Below are positions 51,592 through 60,209 of a DNA stretch of 64,000 nt, piece by piece. Under the pieces are notes generated by a model. The model was not told the DNA's origin and did no database searches. It saw only the letters and a list, made by a program, of their open reading frames with translations. The translations under genes were made by a program, and so were the position numbers. Within the stretch, counting starts at the first letter, position 1. The number at the start of each line of letters is the position of its first letter. Source of the DNA: DAITPV01 sp050692555 (GTDB lineage Bacteria; Actinomycetota; UBA4738; CALAEC01); contig JBOGVS010000015.1 of assembly GCA_050692555.1 (NCBI GenBank), forward strand, positions 1 through 64,000. The letters run 5' to 3'.

Positions 51592-54336
51592 TCAGGCGGC
51601 AGCGTGGCCGTTGCCCACTCCGCCGGCGGCGTGCAGCCGGACGAACGCCTCGACGACCGCCGGGTCGAACTGGGTGTCGGCGGAGAGCCGGAGCCGCCGG
51701 ATCGCCTCTCGCTCCGGCAACGCCGCTCGGTACGGGCGGTCCGTGGTCATGGCGTGGAACGCGTCGCACACGAACACGATTCGGGCCTCGATGGGGATCT
51801 GTTCCCCGACCAGTCCATCCGGATACCCCTTCCCGTCGAAGCGCTCGTGGCAGGCTCGGATGATGGGCCGGATGCTCTGGAGGAAGGGGACCGGCTCCAG
51901 GATCCGTTCGCCGATCTCCGGGTGCCGGTTGATCGACCGGCGCTCCTCCGCGCTCAGCGGGCCGGACTTGCGGATGATCTCGCTGGGCACACCGATCTTC
52001 CCGATGTCGTGGAACAACGCCGCCAGCTCGAGCGTCTTCAGCCGTTCGCCCTCGAACCCCAACGACTCCCCGATGGCCAGGGACATCTCCGCCAGGGAAC
52101 GGGCATGGCTGTGGGTGTATTCGTCCTGGGCCTCCAGGGCGTTGGCCAAAGCCTCGACCGTGGACAAGTACGCATCCTCGAGCTCGTCGAAGCGGCTGGC
52201 ATTGCCCAGGGCCAGTGATGCGGTGTCGGCGATGCCCCGGGCCAGACGGAGGTGGCGATCGGTGAACCGGAACCCCTCATCGGGAGCGGCCACCACGATG
52301 GTCCCCAGGCCGCGCGGTTCCCAAGTCATGGGCGCCACGAGCACCGGAGCTGCGCCGGGTTCCATCCGCCACTCGGGAGGCACCGTGGCCATCACCTCGG
52401 GGGTCAGCACGAACGGCTCCTCGGCCGACTGGAGGAACTCACTGGCCACCTCGCGCGGGACCGCCAGAGCTTCCAGCTTGCCGGCCATCTGGTCCGGATA
52501 TCCGGTGTGGGCCACCACCCGGAACACCCCGGTCTGCGGGTCACGGGTCCATGCGCTGGCTCGCGTGCAGCCGAGCATCGGGGGGATGGCCTCCAGGGCC
52601 TCTCGAAGCACGGAGCCCACGTCGTCGGCCGCGGTGAGCATCCGCGAAAGCTGGAGGAGGACCCGGGAGGAGGCCGCCGACTCCCGCTCGGTCTGAAGCA
52701 GACGGGCGTTCTCCAGGGCCACCGCGGCGTTCGACGCCAGCACCTCGAGGAGACGGAGATCTTGGTGGTCGAACTGGCCGACGCCGAGCTTCGACAGGAA
52801 CACGGTCCCGGTCACCCGGTCGCCGTACCGGAGGGGGACCACCAGAACCGATTCGTCGACGTCCGGGGTTCCCTGGATCTGGACCGCGCCCTCGAAGTCG
52901 CGGGCGTTGTCCAGGAGCAGCGCCTTCCCCGTGGCGGCGACGTGGCCGGTGATCCCTTCGCCCACCTCGGTGAGGAGGGCGTCGAACGACTCGCCCTGGT
53001 ACTCGAGCAGCGTTCCCAGGAACGCCAGTGGCACCAGTGTTTTGCCGTCCTCCGCCAGGAGGTGGACCCGGCAGTTGTGGTAGTCGATCAGGCTGCGGAG
53101 CTCGACGGTGATGGCCTCGGCGATCTCGTTGACGTCGTTGAGCTGGTTGAGCTTCGCGGCCAGGCTCTGGAGCATCTTCAGGTGGGCGGCGGAGCGGACC
53201 TCGCCGGGTGTGATCGTCACCTCGTCCTGATGCCCCTGGGCGTTGCCGTTCGGCGCGGCCACCCCGTACACGTGCACCCGGTCCTTCCCGCCCGCCTTGG
53301 CCTCCATGAGGGCCAGTTCCGCGCAGCCCACCAGGTCGCGGGGACCCGTGGCGTGGTGCGGGCCCGCAGCCACCCCCACGCTCACAGTGACCCGGCCCGG
53401 CACCGGGAACGCCGCCGCCCCCACCTTGGCCCACAGTCGCTCCGCCAGGTGTGTCACCTCGTCGAGCCCGCCCCCGGGCACGATGACCGCGAACTCCTCC
53501 CCTCCGATCCGGCACAGGACGTCCTCGGAGCGGCACGTCTCCCGCAACAGGGTGGCCACCCCCTGGAGCACCTGGTCTCCGACCTGGTGGCCGTAGATGT
53601 CGTTCACTCGCTTGAAGTCGTCGAGGTCACAGATGAGGAGCCCGACCTCCGAGCGGTTCCGGCTGCTTCGCCGAAGCTCTTCGGCTAGGCGCTCGTGGAA
53701 ATACCGGTGGCTGTACAGGCCGGTGAGATGGTCGGTGACCACCTCGGCCTCCAGCTGAGCCCTGGTCTCCGCGTCGTCGATGGCCAGCGCGGCGAGCCCG
53801 CCGAACCGGATGGCCAGCTCGAACTCTTCACGGGTGAAGTGGTTCTGCTCCCCCAGGCGGTACAGGCACAGAGCCCCTTTCGGCTCTCCACGGGCCACCA
53901 GCGGGATGGCGATCATGGACTCGGGCTCTGCCGGGGTGCCGGCGATCTGCTGGGCCCGGGAGTCGAGGTGGGCGTCGTTGACCAGTGCGGGCTCTCCGGA
54001 CTCCACCGCCCCGCCGGTCAACCCGGTCCCGAAGGGGATGGCTCCCATGGCCAGGATCTGCTCGGCGTAGGTGTCCCGGCACAGGACCGGCCGGAGCAGG
54101 CGCAGGGGCGCGTCCGCCTGGTACACCGTGATGGTGTCGTGAGGGACCAGATCTTGCAGTGCGTCCGCCACGGCTTCCAGCACACGGTCGGGACTGCGCT
54201 CGGATACCAGGAGCTGCGCGATGTCCCAGACCACACCCTCCGCGAGCGCGTCGGGGCCGGGCCGCCCGTGGTTGGTCACTGGGGAAGCCTCAATGTCACC
54301 TCGTGGGGCCGTCCTGTCTGCTTCGTCCATGTTCAT
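51592..54336 (-). CDS. GAF-GGDEF-GAF-GAF-HD-GYP cyclic-di-GMP turnover protein
   Basis: 914 residues from ATG 54336 (54330 also possible); the frame stays open far upstream, but that part is antisense to the next two genes. Order: GAF about 30-185 (LVSERSPDRVLEAVADALQD), GGDEF about 190-360 with an intact RIGGEEF active site near residue 277, two further GAF domains about 385-690, then HD-GYP about 715-905 with HDIGKIG and FDGKGYPDG. Synthase (GGEEF) and phosphodiesterase (HD-GYP) motifs both look functional, so it could make and degrade cyclic-di-GMP depending on ligands bound by the three GAF domains. There is no signal peptide or membrane helix, so it is cytoplasmic. Confidence 0.88.
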   Translation of the reverse strand: MNMDEADRTAPRGDIEASPVTNHGRPGPDALAEGVVWDIAQLLVSERSPDRVLEAVADALQDLVPHDTITVYQADAPLRLLRPVLCRDTYAEQILAMGAIPFGTGLTGGAVESGEPALVNDAHLDSRAQQIAGTPAEPESMIAIPLVARGEPKGALCLYRLGEQNHFTREEFELAIRFGGLAALAIDDAETRAQLEAEVVTDHLTGLYSHRYFHERLAEELRRSSRNRSEVGLLICDLDDFKRVNDIYGHQVGDQVLQGVATLLRETCRSEDVLCRIGGEEFAVIVPGGGLDEVTHLAERLWAKVGAAAFPVPGRVTVSVGVAAGPHHATGPRDLVGCAELALMEAKAGGKDRVHVYGVAAPNGNAQGHQDEVTITPGEVRSAAHLKMLQSLAAKLNQLNDVNEIAEAITVELRSLIDYHNCRVHLLAEDGKTLVPLAFLGTLLEYQGESFDALLTEVGEGITGHVAATGKALLLDNARDFEGAVQIQGTPDVDESVLVVPLRYGDRVTGTVFLSKLGVGQFDHQDLRLLEVLASNAAVALENARLLQTERESAASSRVLLQLSRMLTAADDVGSVLREALEAIPPMLGCTRASAWTRDPQTGVFRVVAHTGYPDQMAGKLEALAVPREVASEFLQSAEEPFVLTPEVMATVPPEWRMEPGAAPVLVAPMTWEPRGLGTIVVAAPDEGFRFTDRHLRLARGIADTASLALGNASRFDELEDAYLSTVEALANALEAQDEYTHSHARSLAEMSLAIGESLGFEGERLKTLELAALFHDIGKIGVPSEIIRKSGPLSAEERRSINRHPEIGERILEPVPFLQSIRPIIRACHERFDGKGYPDGLVGEQIPIEARIVFVCDAFHAMTTDRPYRAALPEREAIRRLRLSADTQFDPAVVEAFVRLHAAGGVGNGHAAA

Positions 54337-54365
54337 CGGCCGTGAGCACGAGACCTTGAGGTCGG

Positions 54366-54371
54366 TATGCT
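54366..54371 (+). promoter_or_regulatory. Putative -10 box (TATGCT) for the DUF2007-like membrane protein gene
   Basis: TATGCT lies 26 nt before the GTG at 54398, in the 61-nt gap shared with the divergent GGDEF/HD-GYP gene. Confidence 0.3.
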
Positions 54372-54397
54372 TCGGGCACCATGGGCCAGGGTGACCG

Positions 54398-54790
54398 GTG
54401 AGCGGGGCGGAAGCGGCCGAGGTGGCTCGGTTCTCGGACCTGTGGGAAGCGGAGCTGGCGCGCCACGTGCTGGCCGACGCGGGGATCGAGTCCTGGGTGG
54501 AGTCCTCGTCCCTCGATTTCCGGGTTTCGGGGGAACGGCACCGGCCCGTGCGGCTGGTGGTTGCCGGCGACCAATTGGACGAGGCCAGGGACATCCTCAC
54601 CGGCGACCAGGAGGATGTCGATCCGCCGGCTTCTCGTCGGCGCCCGGTGTGGGTGATCGCGGTGGCCTTCGTGCTGGCGGTGGGTCTCATCGCGGGCGCG
54701 GTCCCTCGGGTTCTGTGGCCCTGGCTCCTCCTTGCGGGCCTGGTGGGCCTCCTCCTGTGGGCCACGGCCCGCCCCGGCCCCCGCTCCTGA
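54398..54790 (+). CDS. DUF2007-like small membrane protein
   Basis: 130 residues from GTG. Residues about 8-70 (FSDLWEAELARHVLADAGIE, then RLVVAGDQLDEARDIL) match the DUF2007 'putative signal transducing protein' pattern, a ferredoxin-like fold. After a basic linker (ASRRRPVW) come two closely spaced hydrophobic helices (VIAVAFVLAVGLIAGAV and LLLAGLVGLLLWA). A cytoplasmic domain anchored to the membrane is predicted. A related domain lies in the protein at 59558-59959. The gene is divergent from the cyclic-di-GMP gene, which may point to a common signalling context. Function unknown. Confidence 0.7.
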   Translation: MSGAEAAEVARFSDLWEAELARHVLADAGIESWVESSSLDFRVSGERHRPVRLVVAGDQLDEARDILTGDQEDVDPPASRRRPVWVIAVAFVLAVGLIAGAVPRVLWPWLLLAGLVGLLLWATARPGPRS

Positions 54791-54826
54791 ATCGCGTGGC
54801 CTTTGCGGGCCGTCGCGGCCCTCGCG

Positions 54827-54832
54827 TAGGCT
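54827..54832 (+). promoter_or_regulatory. Putative -10 box (TAGGCT) for the 3-hydroxyacyl-CoA dehydrogenase gene
   Basis: TAGGCT precedes a leader of about 20 nt that ends with a consensus ribosome site AGGAGGTTCGG before ATG 54860. Unlike several neighbours, this gene uses a normal leader. Confidence 0.35.
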
Positions 54833-54859
54833 GAACCCCTCCCCGAGCAGGAGGTTCGG

Positions 54860-55723
54860 ATGAAGCCCGAGGACGTCAAGAAGGTAGGCGTGATCGGCTG
54901 CGGGATCATGGGCTCCGGAATCGTCGAGGTCTGTGCCAAGGCAGGGGCCGAGGTCACGTTCGTGGAGGTCGACGACGAGAAGGTCGAACAGGGTCAAGCT
55001 CGCATCGAGAAGTCGGTCTCCAAGGCGGTGGACCGCGGCAAGATGTCCGAGGAGGATCGCGCCGGAATCATGGCCTCGGTGCACGGAACCACCGCGATCG
55101 AGGAGGTCGCGGAGTCGGACCTGGTGATCGAGGCCATCACCGAGAGCCTCGACGCCAAGCTCCGGGTGTTCCGGGACCTGGACCGCCTCACCCGCGACGA
55201 GGTGGTGCTGGCCACCAACACGTCGTCGCTCCCGGTGATCCAGATGGCCACGGCCACCAAGCGGCCCGACAAGGTGGTGGGGACCCACTTCTTCAACCCC
55301 CCGCCGGTCATGAAGCTGCTGGAGCTGGTTCGGGCCCTGACCACCTCCGACGAGACCCTGGACTTCGCCAAGGGGATGGCGGAGCGGTTGGGAAAGACCA
55401 CGGTGGTGGCCAAGGACCGGGCCGGATTCATCGTGAACTGGCTGCTCTCGATGTACCTGAACGGCGCGGTGCGGATGTACGAGGAGGGGTTCGCCACCAA
55501 GGAGGACATCGACACCGCGGTGAAGCTGGGGCTGGGGCACCCGCTGGGGCCCATCGAGCTGCTGGACCTGATCGGGCTGGACACCATGATGTCGGTGGCC
55601 GACGTGCTGTACGAGGAGTTCAAGGACCCCGCGTTCGCCGCGCCGCCGCTGGCTCGCCGGATGGTCCAGGCCAGGTTCCTGGGCCGGAAGACCGGCAAGG
55701 GCTTCTACGACTACGGCAAGTAG
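54860..55723 (+). CDS. 3-hydroxybutyryl-CoA dehydrogenase (3-hydroxyacyl-CoA dehydrogenase)
   Basis: 287 residues, the usual single-function length. NAD loop GCGIMGSGIVEVC at the N-terminus; NTSSLPVIQMA and GTHFFNPPPVMKLLELV contain the catalytic His/Glu-type environment of the family. The C-terminal helical domain has KDRAGFIVNWLL and GLGHPLGPIELLDLIGLDT. It oxidises a 3-hydroxyacyl-CoA to the 3-keto form with NAD. It has a strong AGGAGGT site 5 nt before ATG. Eight nt after its stop begins an amidohydrolase gene, probably cotranscribed. Confidence 0.92.
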   Translation: MKPEDVKKVGVIGCGIMGSGIVEVCAKAGAEVTFVEVDDEKVEQGQARIEKSVSKAVDRGKMSEEDRAGIMASVHGTTAIEEVAESDLVIEAITESLDAKLRVFRDLDRLTRDEVVLATNTSSLPVIQMATATKRPDKVVGTHFFNPPPVMKLLELVRALTTSDETLDFAKGMAERLGKTTVVAKDRAGFIVNWLLSMYLNGAVRMYEEGFATKEDIDTAVKLGLGHPLGPIELLDLIGLDTMMSVADVLYEEFKDPAFAAPPLARRMVQARFLGRKTGKGFYDYGK

Positions 55724-55730
55724 CACCCAC

Positions 55731-56570
55731 TTGCCGAAAGCGATCGACCTCCACGTCCACCTCCCCACGGAGGAGTGGCTTCGGGACGCCATCGGTCCGC
55801 ACCTGGAGGCCACAGAGCGCTACTTCCGGCGGGCGCCGGAGCGGAAGACGCTGGATCAGGTGGCCGAGGAGTACCGCCGGCGGGACGTCCTCGGCGTCGT
55901 GCTCGACTGGGATGACCGGTCCGTGACCGGCCGCGGATGGCTGGGCAACGAGTTCATGGCCGGCCTGGCCGGCCGGTACCCCGGCGTGCTGATGGGGTTC
56001 GGCTCGGTCGACCCCCATGCCTCCGATGCGCTGGAGGAGATTCAGCGCGCCGCGGACCTGGGGCTCCAGGGTCTGAAGTTCCATCCCACCATGCAGGCCT
56101 TCGATCCGGGCGAGGAGCGGTACTACCCGCTGTGGAAGAAGGCCGAGGACCTCGGGCTGATCCTGCTGTTCCACACCGGCACGTGCGGGATCGGGGCGGG
56201 AACGCCCGGAGCGGGAGGGACCAAGATCCGGTACTCCCACCCGGGGTTCCTGGACGCGGCAGGCGCCGACTTCCCCGGGGTCACCTGGATCGCCGCGCAC
56301 TTCGGGTGGCCGTGGTTCCTGGAGTGCCTGGCCATCGCCCTGCACAAGTCGAACGTGTGGATCGAGCTGTCGGGATGGGCCCCCAAATACCTGCCCCCCG
56401 AGGTCGTCCGGGAGGCGGGGAAGAGGCTGAACGAGCGCACGTTGTTCGGGAGCGACTACCCGTTCATCTCATTGGACCGGTGGTTCGATGAGTTCGAGGG
56501 CCTCGGGTACCCCGAGGAGGCCAGGGCGAACGTTCTCCATCGCAACGCGGAGCGGCTGCTGGGACTCTAG
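55731..56570 (+). CDS. Amidohydrolase-2 family metal-dependent hydrolase
   Basis: 279 residues from TTG 55731 (MPKAIDLHVHLP). The HxH metal pair is in DLHVHLP at residues 6-8 in this reading; a distal His lies in LKFHPTMQ and a catalytic-type Asp in FGSDYPF. These are hallmarks of the amidohydrolase-2 TIM-barrel group, which includes decarboxylases of the ACMSD and gamma-resorcylate type. Reaction type (hydrolysis or decarboxylation) cannot be decided. Its 3' end meets the convergent thioesterase gene with overlapping TAG codons. Confidence 0.82.
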   Translation: MPKAIDLHVHLPTEEWLRDAIGPHLEATERYFRRAPERKTLDQVAEEYRRRDVLGVVLDWDDRSVTGRGWLGNEFMAGLAGRYPGVLMGFGSVDPHASDALEEIQRAADLGLQGLKFHPTMQAFDPGEERYYPLWKKAEDLGLILLFHTGTCGIGAGTPGAGGTKIRYSHPGFLDAAGADFPGVTWIAAHFGWPWFLECLAIALHKSNVWIELSGWAPKYLPPEVVREAGKRLNERTLFGSDYPFISLDRWFDEFEGLGYPEEARANVLHRNAERLLGL

Positions 56571-57016
56571 AAGGCGCCGGGGGCGGGAAGGATGATGAAC
56601 GTGGCGGTGGCTCGGGCCAGGAGCTTGCCGGCCCCGTCGAGAACCTCGGCCTCGCCGTAGCCCATCCGCGACCCCATGTGCAGCGACCGCCCCCGGCCGA
56701 TCAGGCGGTTCCCTTCGCCCTTGGCCAGGAAGTGCACGTTGAGCTGGGCGGTGCGATGGGTCTGGCCCGCCGGGAGCATGGAACGCAGGGCCAGACCGAT
56801 CGAGGAGTCAGCCAGGGCGGAGATGACCCCGCCGTGAGCGATGCGCTGTGGGTTGAGATGGTGGTCTTGCAGCTCCATGGCCAGCTCCGAACGGCCACCA
56901 CCCACCGAGATCAGCTCGATCCCCGCCCAGCGATGGAACGTGGAGCTTCGGAGCCGCTCCTTCAGCTCCTCGAGGTGGTGAGCGTCGAGCCCAGGACCCG
57001 GCTGGGCCTCGTCCAT
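56567..57016 (-). CDS. PaaI-like hotdog thioesterase
   Basis: 149 residues from ATG 57016 (MDEAQPGPGLDAHHLEELK); the frame extends to 57130 but into the neighbour. The hotdog motif HLNPQRIAHGGVISALADSS has the conserved Asn, His and Gly-Gly of PaaI-type acyl-CoA thioesterases. The C-terminus (ARATATFIILP) is also typical. It hydrolyses an acyl-CoA, possibly removing dead-end CoA esters. Last gene of the minus-strand cluster that begins with the carboxylase beta gene. Confidence 0.85.
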   Translation of the reverse strand: MDEAQPGPGLDAHHLEELKERLRSSTFHRWAGIELISVGGGRSELAMELQDHHLNPQRIAHGGVISALADSSIGLALRSMLPAGQTHRTAQLNVHFLAKGEGNRLIGRGRSLHMGSRMGYGEAEVLDGAGKLLARATATFIILPAPGAF

Positions 57017-57026
57017 GGCGCGGAGT

Positions 57027-58136
57027 TTAGCCGCCGGACCCGTCGCCGAGTGCTTCCAGGGCGGCCTCGACGTCGGACTCGTCGTTGTAGGCATGGAACC
57101 CCAGCCGCAGCGACCCCCCGCGGACCGCACCGATGACCCTGCGGTCGAGGAGCCGACGGCGGAGGGCTCCGGGGTCCTCCACCCGAACGCTCACGATCTG
57201 GGTGGGGAGCTCCTCGGGGACCAGGACCAGGCCGCGGCGGGCGGCCTCCTCGCGGAAGGAGCGGGACAGGCCCAGGCACCGGGCCTCGACGGCTGGCGGG
57301 TCCATCGATCCGATCACCTCCAGGGCGGCCCGGGCACCCGGCCAAGAGAACCACGCCAGGCTGGCGTCCAGCCTGCGTGCCGTTGACGCCGGGGCATACG
57401 GCCCACCGAAGTAATCCGCGTACGGGTCCTCGGCGGTCTTCCAGCTGGGCGCCAGGGGAGACAGCTCGTCGAGGCGTTCCGGCCGGACCCAGAACCATCC
57501 GGCCCCTCGTGGGCCCAGCAGCCACTTGTACCCGTGCGCCACCGCGTAATCGGTGCCGGTTGCATCCACATCGAAGGCCAGCGCCCCCAACGACTGGCAC
57601 AGGTCCACGAACAACCGGGCTCCGGTCTCCCGGCACCGGGCACCGATGGCCGGCAGATCCACCCGGAACCCGTTCGACGACTGGACCTCGGTGACCGCCA
57701 CCAGAACGGTGCGATCGTCGATCCTGTCGATGATCGCTGCGCTGGTGATCGTCTCCTCCCGGGCGGGGACCTCGACCACCTCGAAGCCGCGATCGCGAAG
57801 CGCCAGCCAGGGCCACGAGTTGCTGCGGAACTCCCTGGCCCCCACCACGACCTTTCCGGGCGGCAGGGAGACGGCCACCGTGGCGGCCGCCTCGGCCACC
57901 GAGGAGACCAACGCCACATCCTTCGCGTGACCGCCGACGAGTCCGGCGAACAGCTCGCGGGTGACCTCGCCCTCACTCTCCCAGCCCTGCCAGGAAAACT
58001 CGCCGGCCTCCCACTCCGCCTGGGCTCTGCTCAGGGCTTCGAGTACCGGCCGGCAGCCCGGTGCGGCGGTGGCCGTGTTCAGGTACACCACTCGGCCTAG
58101 GGAGGGGAACAGGGCCCGCATCTCCTCCGGTCTCAC
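57027..58136 (-). CDS. Aminotransferase class V family PLP enzyme
   Basis: 369 residues. PLP-binding Lys in AHGYKWLLGPRG; the phosphate-binding region VSSVAEAAATVA and the Asp of LFVDLCQSLGAL fit fold-type I class V enzymes (cysteine desulfurase, kynureninase, isopenicillin-N epimerase-like). A mobile-loop Cys of desulfurases is not evident, so a desulfurase role is doubtful. N-terminal LNTATAAPGCRPVLEAL is typical. The GTG overlaps the stop of the GT4 gene upstream (GTGA). Substrate unknown. Confidence 0.78.
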   Translation of the reverse strand: MRPEEMRALFPSLGRVVYLNTATAAPGCRPVLEALSRAQAEWEAGEFSWQGWESEGEVTRELFAGLVGGHAKDVALVSSVAEAAATVAVSLPPGKVVVGAREFRSNSWPWLALRDRGFEVVEVPAREETITSAAIIDRIDDRTVLVAVTEVQSSNGFRVDLPAIGARCRETGARLFVDLCQSLGALAFDVDATGTDYAVAHGYKWLLGPRGAGWFWVRPERLDELSPLAPSWKTAEDPYADYFGGPYAPASTARRLDASLAWFSWPGARAALEVIGSMDPPAVEARCLGLSRSFREEAARRGLVLVPEELPTQIVSVRVEDPGALRRRLLDRRVIGAVRGGSLRLGFHAYNDESDVEAALEALGDGSGG

Positions 58137-59254
58137 GACGCCACCCCCGTGTAGATGTCGATGGTCGCCCGAGCGGTGCGCTCCCAGGAGAACCGTCCCG
58201 CGCGCGCCAGGCCCGCCTCGGAAAGACGCTGCGCCTCGGTGGGGTCCCCGAGCACGCGGGTGATGGCCTCGGACAGGGCCCGGACGGATCGAGGATCGAC
58301 AGCGATGGCCGCGCCTCCGGCCACCTCGGGGAGGGCCGACGAAGTGGACACGATCGTGGGCACGCCCCTGGCCATGGCCTCGAGGACCGGCAGCCCGAAC
58401 CCCTCGTACACCGACGGGTATACAAAGGCGTCGGCGCCTCGGAACAGGGCGTCCAGATCTCTGGCCCCCAGGCGCCCCGTCAAGAAGATCTCCCCCGGCC
58501 CGGAGACCTTAAGCTCCCGCTGGAGTCGCTCCGACCGCCAGCCCAGCGGGCCCGCCAGGACCAGGGCGTGGGCCAGCCCGGCGGTCATGGACCGCCGGTA
58601 GGCCCGAACCAGCCGGACCAGGTTCTTCCGCGGCTCCAGGGTCCCCACGAACAGGACGTACGGCTGGGGGACCTTGAGCCGCTCGAGCGTCGCTTCGAGG
58701 TCCGTTGCGGTGGCGGCCCACGGAAGGGAGGCGGCCAGAGGGACGACGTGGATCCGGCCTGGATCGGTCTTGGTGAGCCGGGCCAGGTCCGTCGCCGTGT
58801 GCCGGGACACGGCGATGATGGCGTCGGCCCGGGCGGCCGCCCGGCGGAGCCCGAGACGGAACGTGGCCCGCCAGGCAGGGGGGAACATCTGGGGGAACAG
58901 ACGGAATGCCAGGTCGTGGACGGTTACCACCAGCCGCTGGCCGGGCCCCCGAGGCGGGATGGCTGCCGGCGACGGCGTGTGGACCACATCGAGGCCGGCC
59001 AACGTGGCCGGCAGGGGCGGTCTGCCGATCAGGTTCCAGCGCGGGTACAGCGTCCGGATGTCCCGGGGGAGCTCCACGGGGTGGTAACGGGCCAGCGCTG
59101 GAGGGGCGGGGGTGTCGAACCGGGCATGGAACGCCCTTACCTCCAGCGATGGGTCGGCGATGGCCAGGGCGGGGAGGAGCTCCCGGATGTACGTCCCCGT
59201 ACCTCCGGGGACGCGGAAGAACAGCTGGTCGACGTGGAAGGCGACGGAGGTCAC
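58133..59254 (-). CDS. Glycosyltransferase family 4
   Basis: 373 residues. Acceptor loop GGTGTYIRELLPAL near the N-terminus; donor site FVGTLEPRKNLVRLVRAYR and EGFGLPVLEAMARGVPTI with both Glu of the ExxxxxxxE motif. Typical GT-B GT4, cytoplasmic, transferring a nucleotide-sugar to an unknown acceptor. Its location between a cupin and a PLP enzyme, far from the main polysaccharide locus, is unusual. GTG starts overlap the upstream and downstream stops (GTGA on both sides). Confidence 0.88.
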   Translation of the reverse strand: MTSVAFHVDQLFFRVPGGTGTYIRELLPALAIADPSLEVRAFHARFDTPAPPALARYHPVELPRDIRTLYPRWNLIGRPPLPATLAGLDVVHTPSPAAIPPRGPGQRLVVTVHDLAFRLFPQMFPPAWRATFRLGLRRAAARADAIIAVSRHTATDLARLTKTDPGRIHVVPLAASLPWAATATDLEATLERLKVPQPYVLFVGTLEPRKNLVRLVRAYRRSMTAGLAHALVLAGPLGWRSERLQRELKVSGPGEIFLTGRLGARDLDALFRGADAFVYPSVYEGFGLPVLEAMARGVPTIVSTSSALPEVAGGAAIAVDPRSVRALSEAITRVLGDPTEAQRLSEAGLARAGRFSWERTARATIDIYTGVAS

Positions 59255-59565
59255 GCCCGGCGCGAGGCCTCCACGCAGGTGACGCCCCCAGGACCGACCG
59301 TGGCGGCGTGCGGGGTCCCGGGCGGGACGTCCAGCCGGTCACCGGGGCGGAGCTCCGCATCGTGGTCGTCCAGGTGGAACACGATCGAGCCCGCGGCGCA
59401 GTACAGGACCTTGTGATATGGGTGGTCGTGCCGGCCGTACGTGTCCCCGGGCCCGTTCGACCACCACCGCGGAGACGACAGACCCTCAGCGGCGAGCCGG
59501 CCTTCGAGGTCCTTTCGTCCGGGGATCCTTCCGCCGGCCGCCGGCAGGGGCCGCTCCTCAGCCAT
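59251..59565 (-). CDS. Cupin-domain protein
   Basis: 104 residues. Cupin motif 1 is GRHDHPYHKVLYCAAGSIVFH and motif 2 PGDRLDVPPGTPHAATVG, so His ligands for a metal are present (HDH, H in motif 2). A small single-domain cupin of this kind may bind metal and act as an enzyme or ligand sensor; none is assignable. It overlaps the upstream gene by 8 nt. Confidence 0.8.
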   Translation of the reverse strand: MAEERPLPAAGGRIPGRKDLEGRLAAEGLSSPRWWSNGPGDTYGRHDHPYHKVLYCAAGSIVFHLDDHDAELRPGDRLDVPPGTPHAATVGPGGVTCVEASRRA

Positions 59566-59959
59566 CCCCGGCGATCCGCTCGATCAGCTCACGAGCTTCC
59601 AGGACCCGCTCCTCGGGGACCAGGACGTCGATCCCCTGGACCAGGAGCGCGCCGACCGCCGTGCCGTAGGAGCTCGGGAAGTCATCGGGGAAGACCCGCG
59701 CCGGGATCCCTTCGGCATTGAGTCGACCGGCCAGCAACCGGGCCTCTTCGTCTCGGAGGAAGGATCCCAACCCGGCCCAGCCGTGCGGCGCTTGGGCAAC
59801 CGAGGCGTCAACCGGCTCCGGTTGTTCGGGTGGCTCCGGGGGCGCCGGGCCCGGGACCAGCTGAGCTCCGACGTCCGCGCAGGTGTCGAACCCCGTGCGG
59901 TACTCGGCGCCGCACGACGGGCAGTGCGCGGCGGCCTTGTTGAGGTCCTCGGCGGTCAC
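59558..59959 (-). CDS. Zinc-ribbon plus DUF2007-like protein
   Basis: 133 residues from GTG 59959. N-terminal CPSCGAEYRTGFDTCADVG resembles a zinc ribbon, but the fourth Cys is replaced by Val (CADV instead of CxxC), so zinc binding may be lost or incomplete. A Pro-rich linker (PAPPEPPEQPEP) leads to a DUF2007-type domain (EEARLLAGRLNAEGIPARVF, then GIDVLVPEERVLEARELI). The start overlaps the stop of the epsilon-like gene (GTGA). Similar domain pairs are found in regulatory proteins of unknown function. Confidence 0.7.
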   Translation of the reverse strand: MTAEDLNKAAAHCPSCGAEYRTGFDTCADVGAQLVPGPAPPEPPEQPEPVDASVAQAPHGWAGLGSFLRDEEARLLAGRLNAEGIPARVFPDDFPSSYGTAVGALLVQGIDVLVPEERVLEARELIERIAGDG

Positions 59960-60207
59960 TTCGCGTCGCCGCGGCCGGTGAGTCGAGAGGTGCCCCGGCG
60001 GGCGAAGGGGGCCTCGCCCCGGAAGGTCCACGGACGCTCGCCGTTCCGGCGAACCTGGAGCGAGCCGAGACGGAGTGCCTCGGCTCTTCCGGCCAGTGCC
60101 CACGGTGCCGGGCGGCGGCGTCGCACGCCGAGGGTCCGTTCCAGGGCGGCGACCACGGCCCGCTCCTCCTCGGGTGAGAGGTCCTCGGGGAGCTCGTACC
60201 TTCGCAT
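59956..60207 (-). CDS. Acyl-CoA carboxylase epsilon-like small subunit
   Basis: 83 residues from ATG 60207. The first 27 residues (RRYELPEDLSPEEERAVVAA) form the conserved EERAVxxALE pattern of actinobacterial acyl-CoA carboxylase epsilon subunits. The rest is Arg/Trp-rich (RRRRPAPWALAGRAEALRLG), again usual for that small, poorly conserved family. It starts 2 nt downstream of the beta-subunit stop, the normal gene order accD-accE. It would tighten the alpha-beta complex; homology is weak so confidence is moderate. Confidence 0.68.
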   Translation of the reverse strand: MRRYELPEDLSPEEERAVVAALERTLGVRRRRPAPWALAGRAEALRLGSLQVRRNGERPWTFRGEAPFARRGTSRLTGRGDAK

Positions 60208-60209
60208 GG

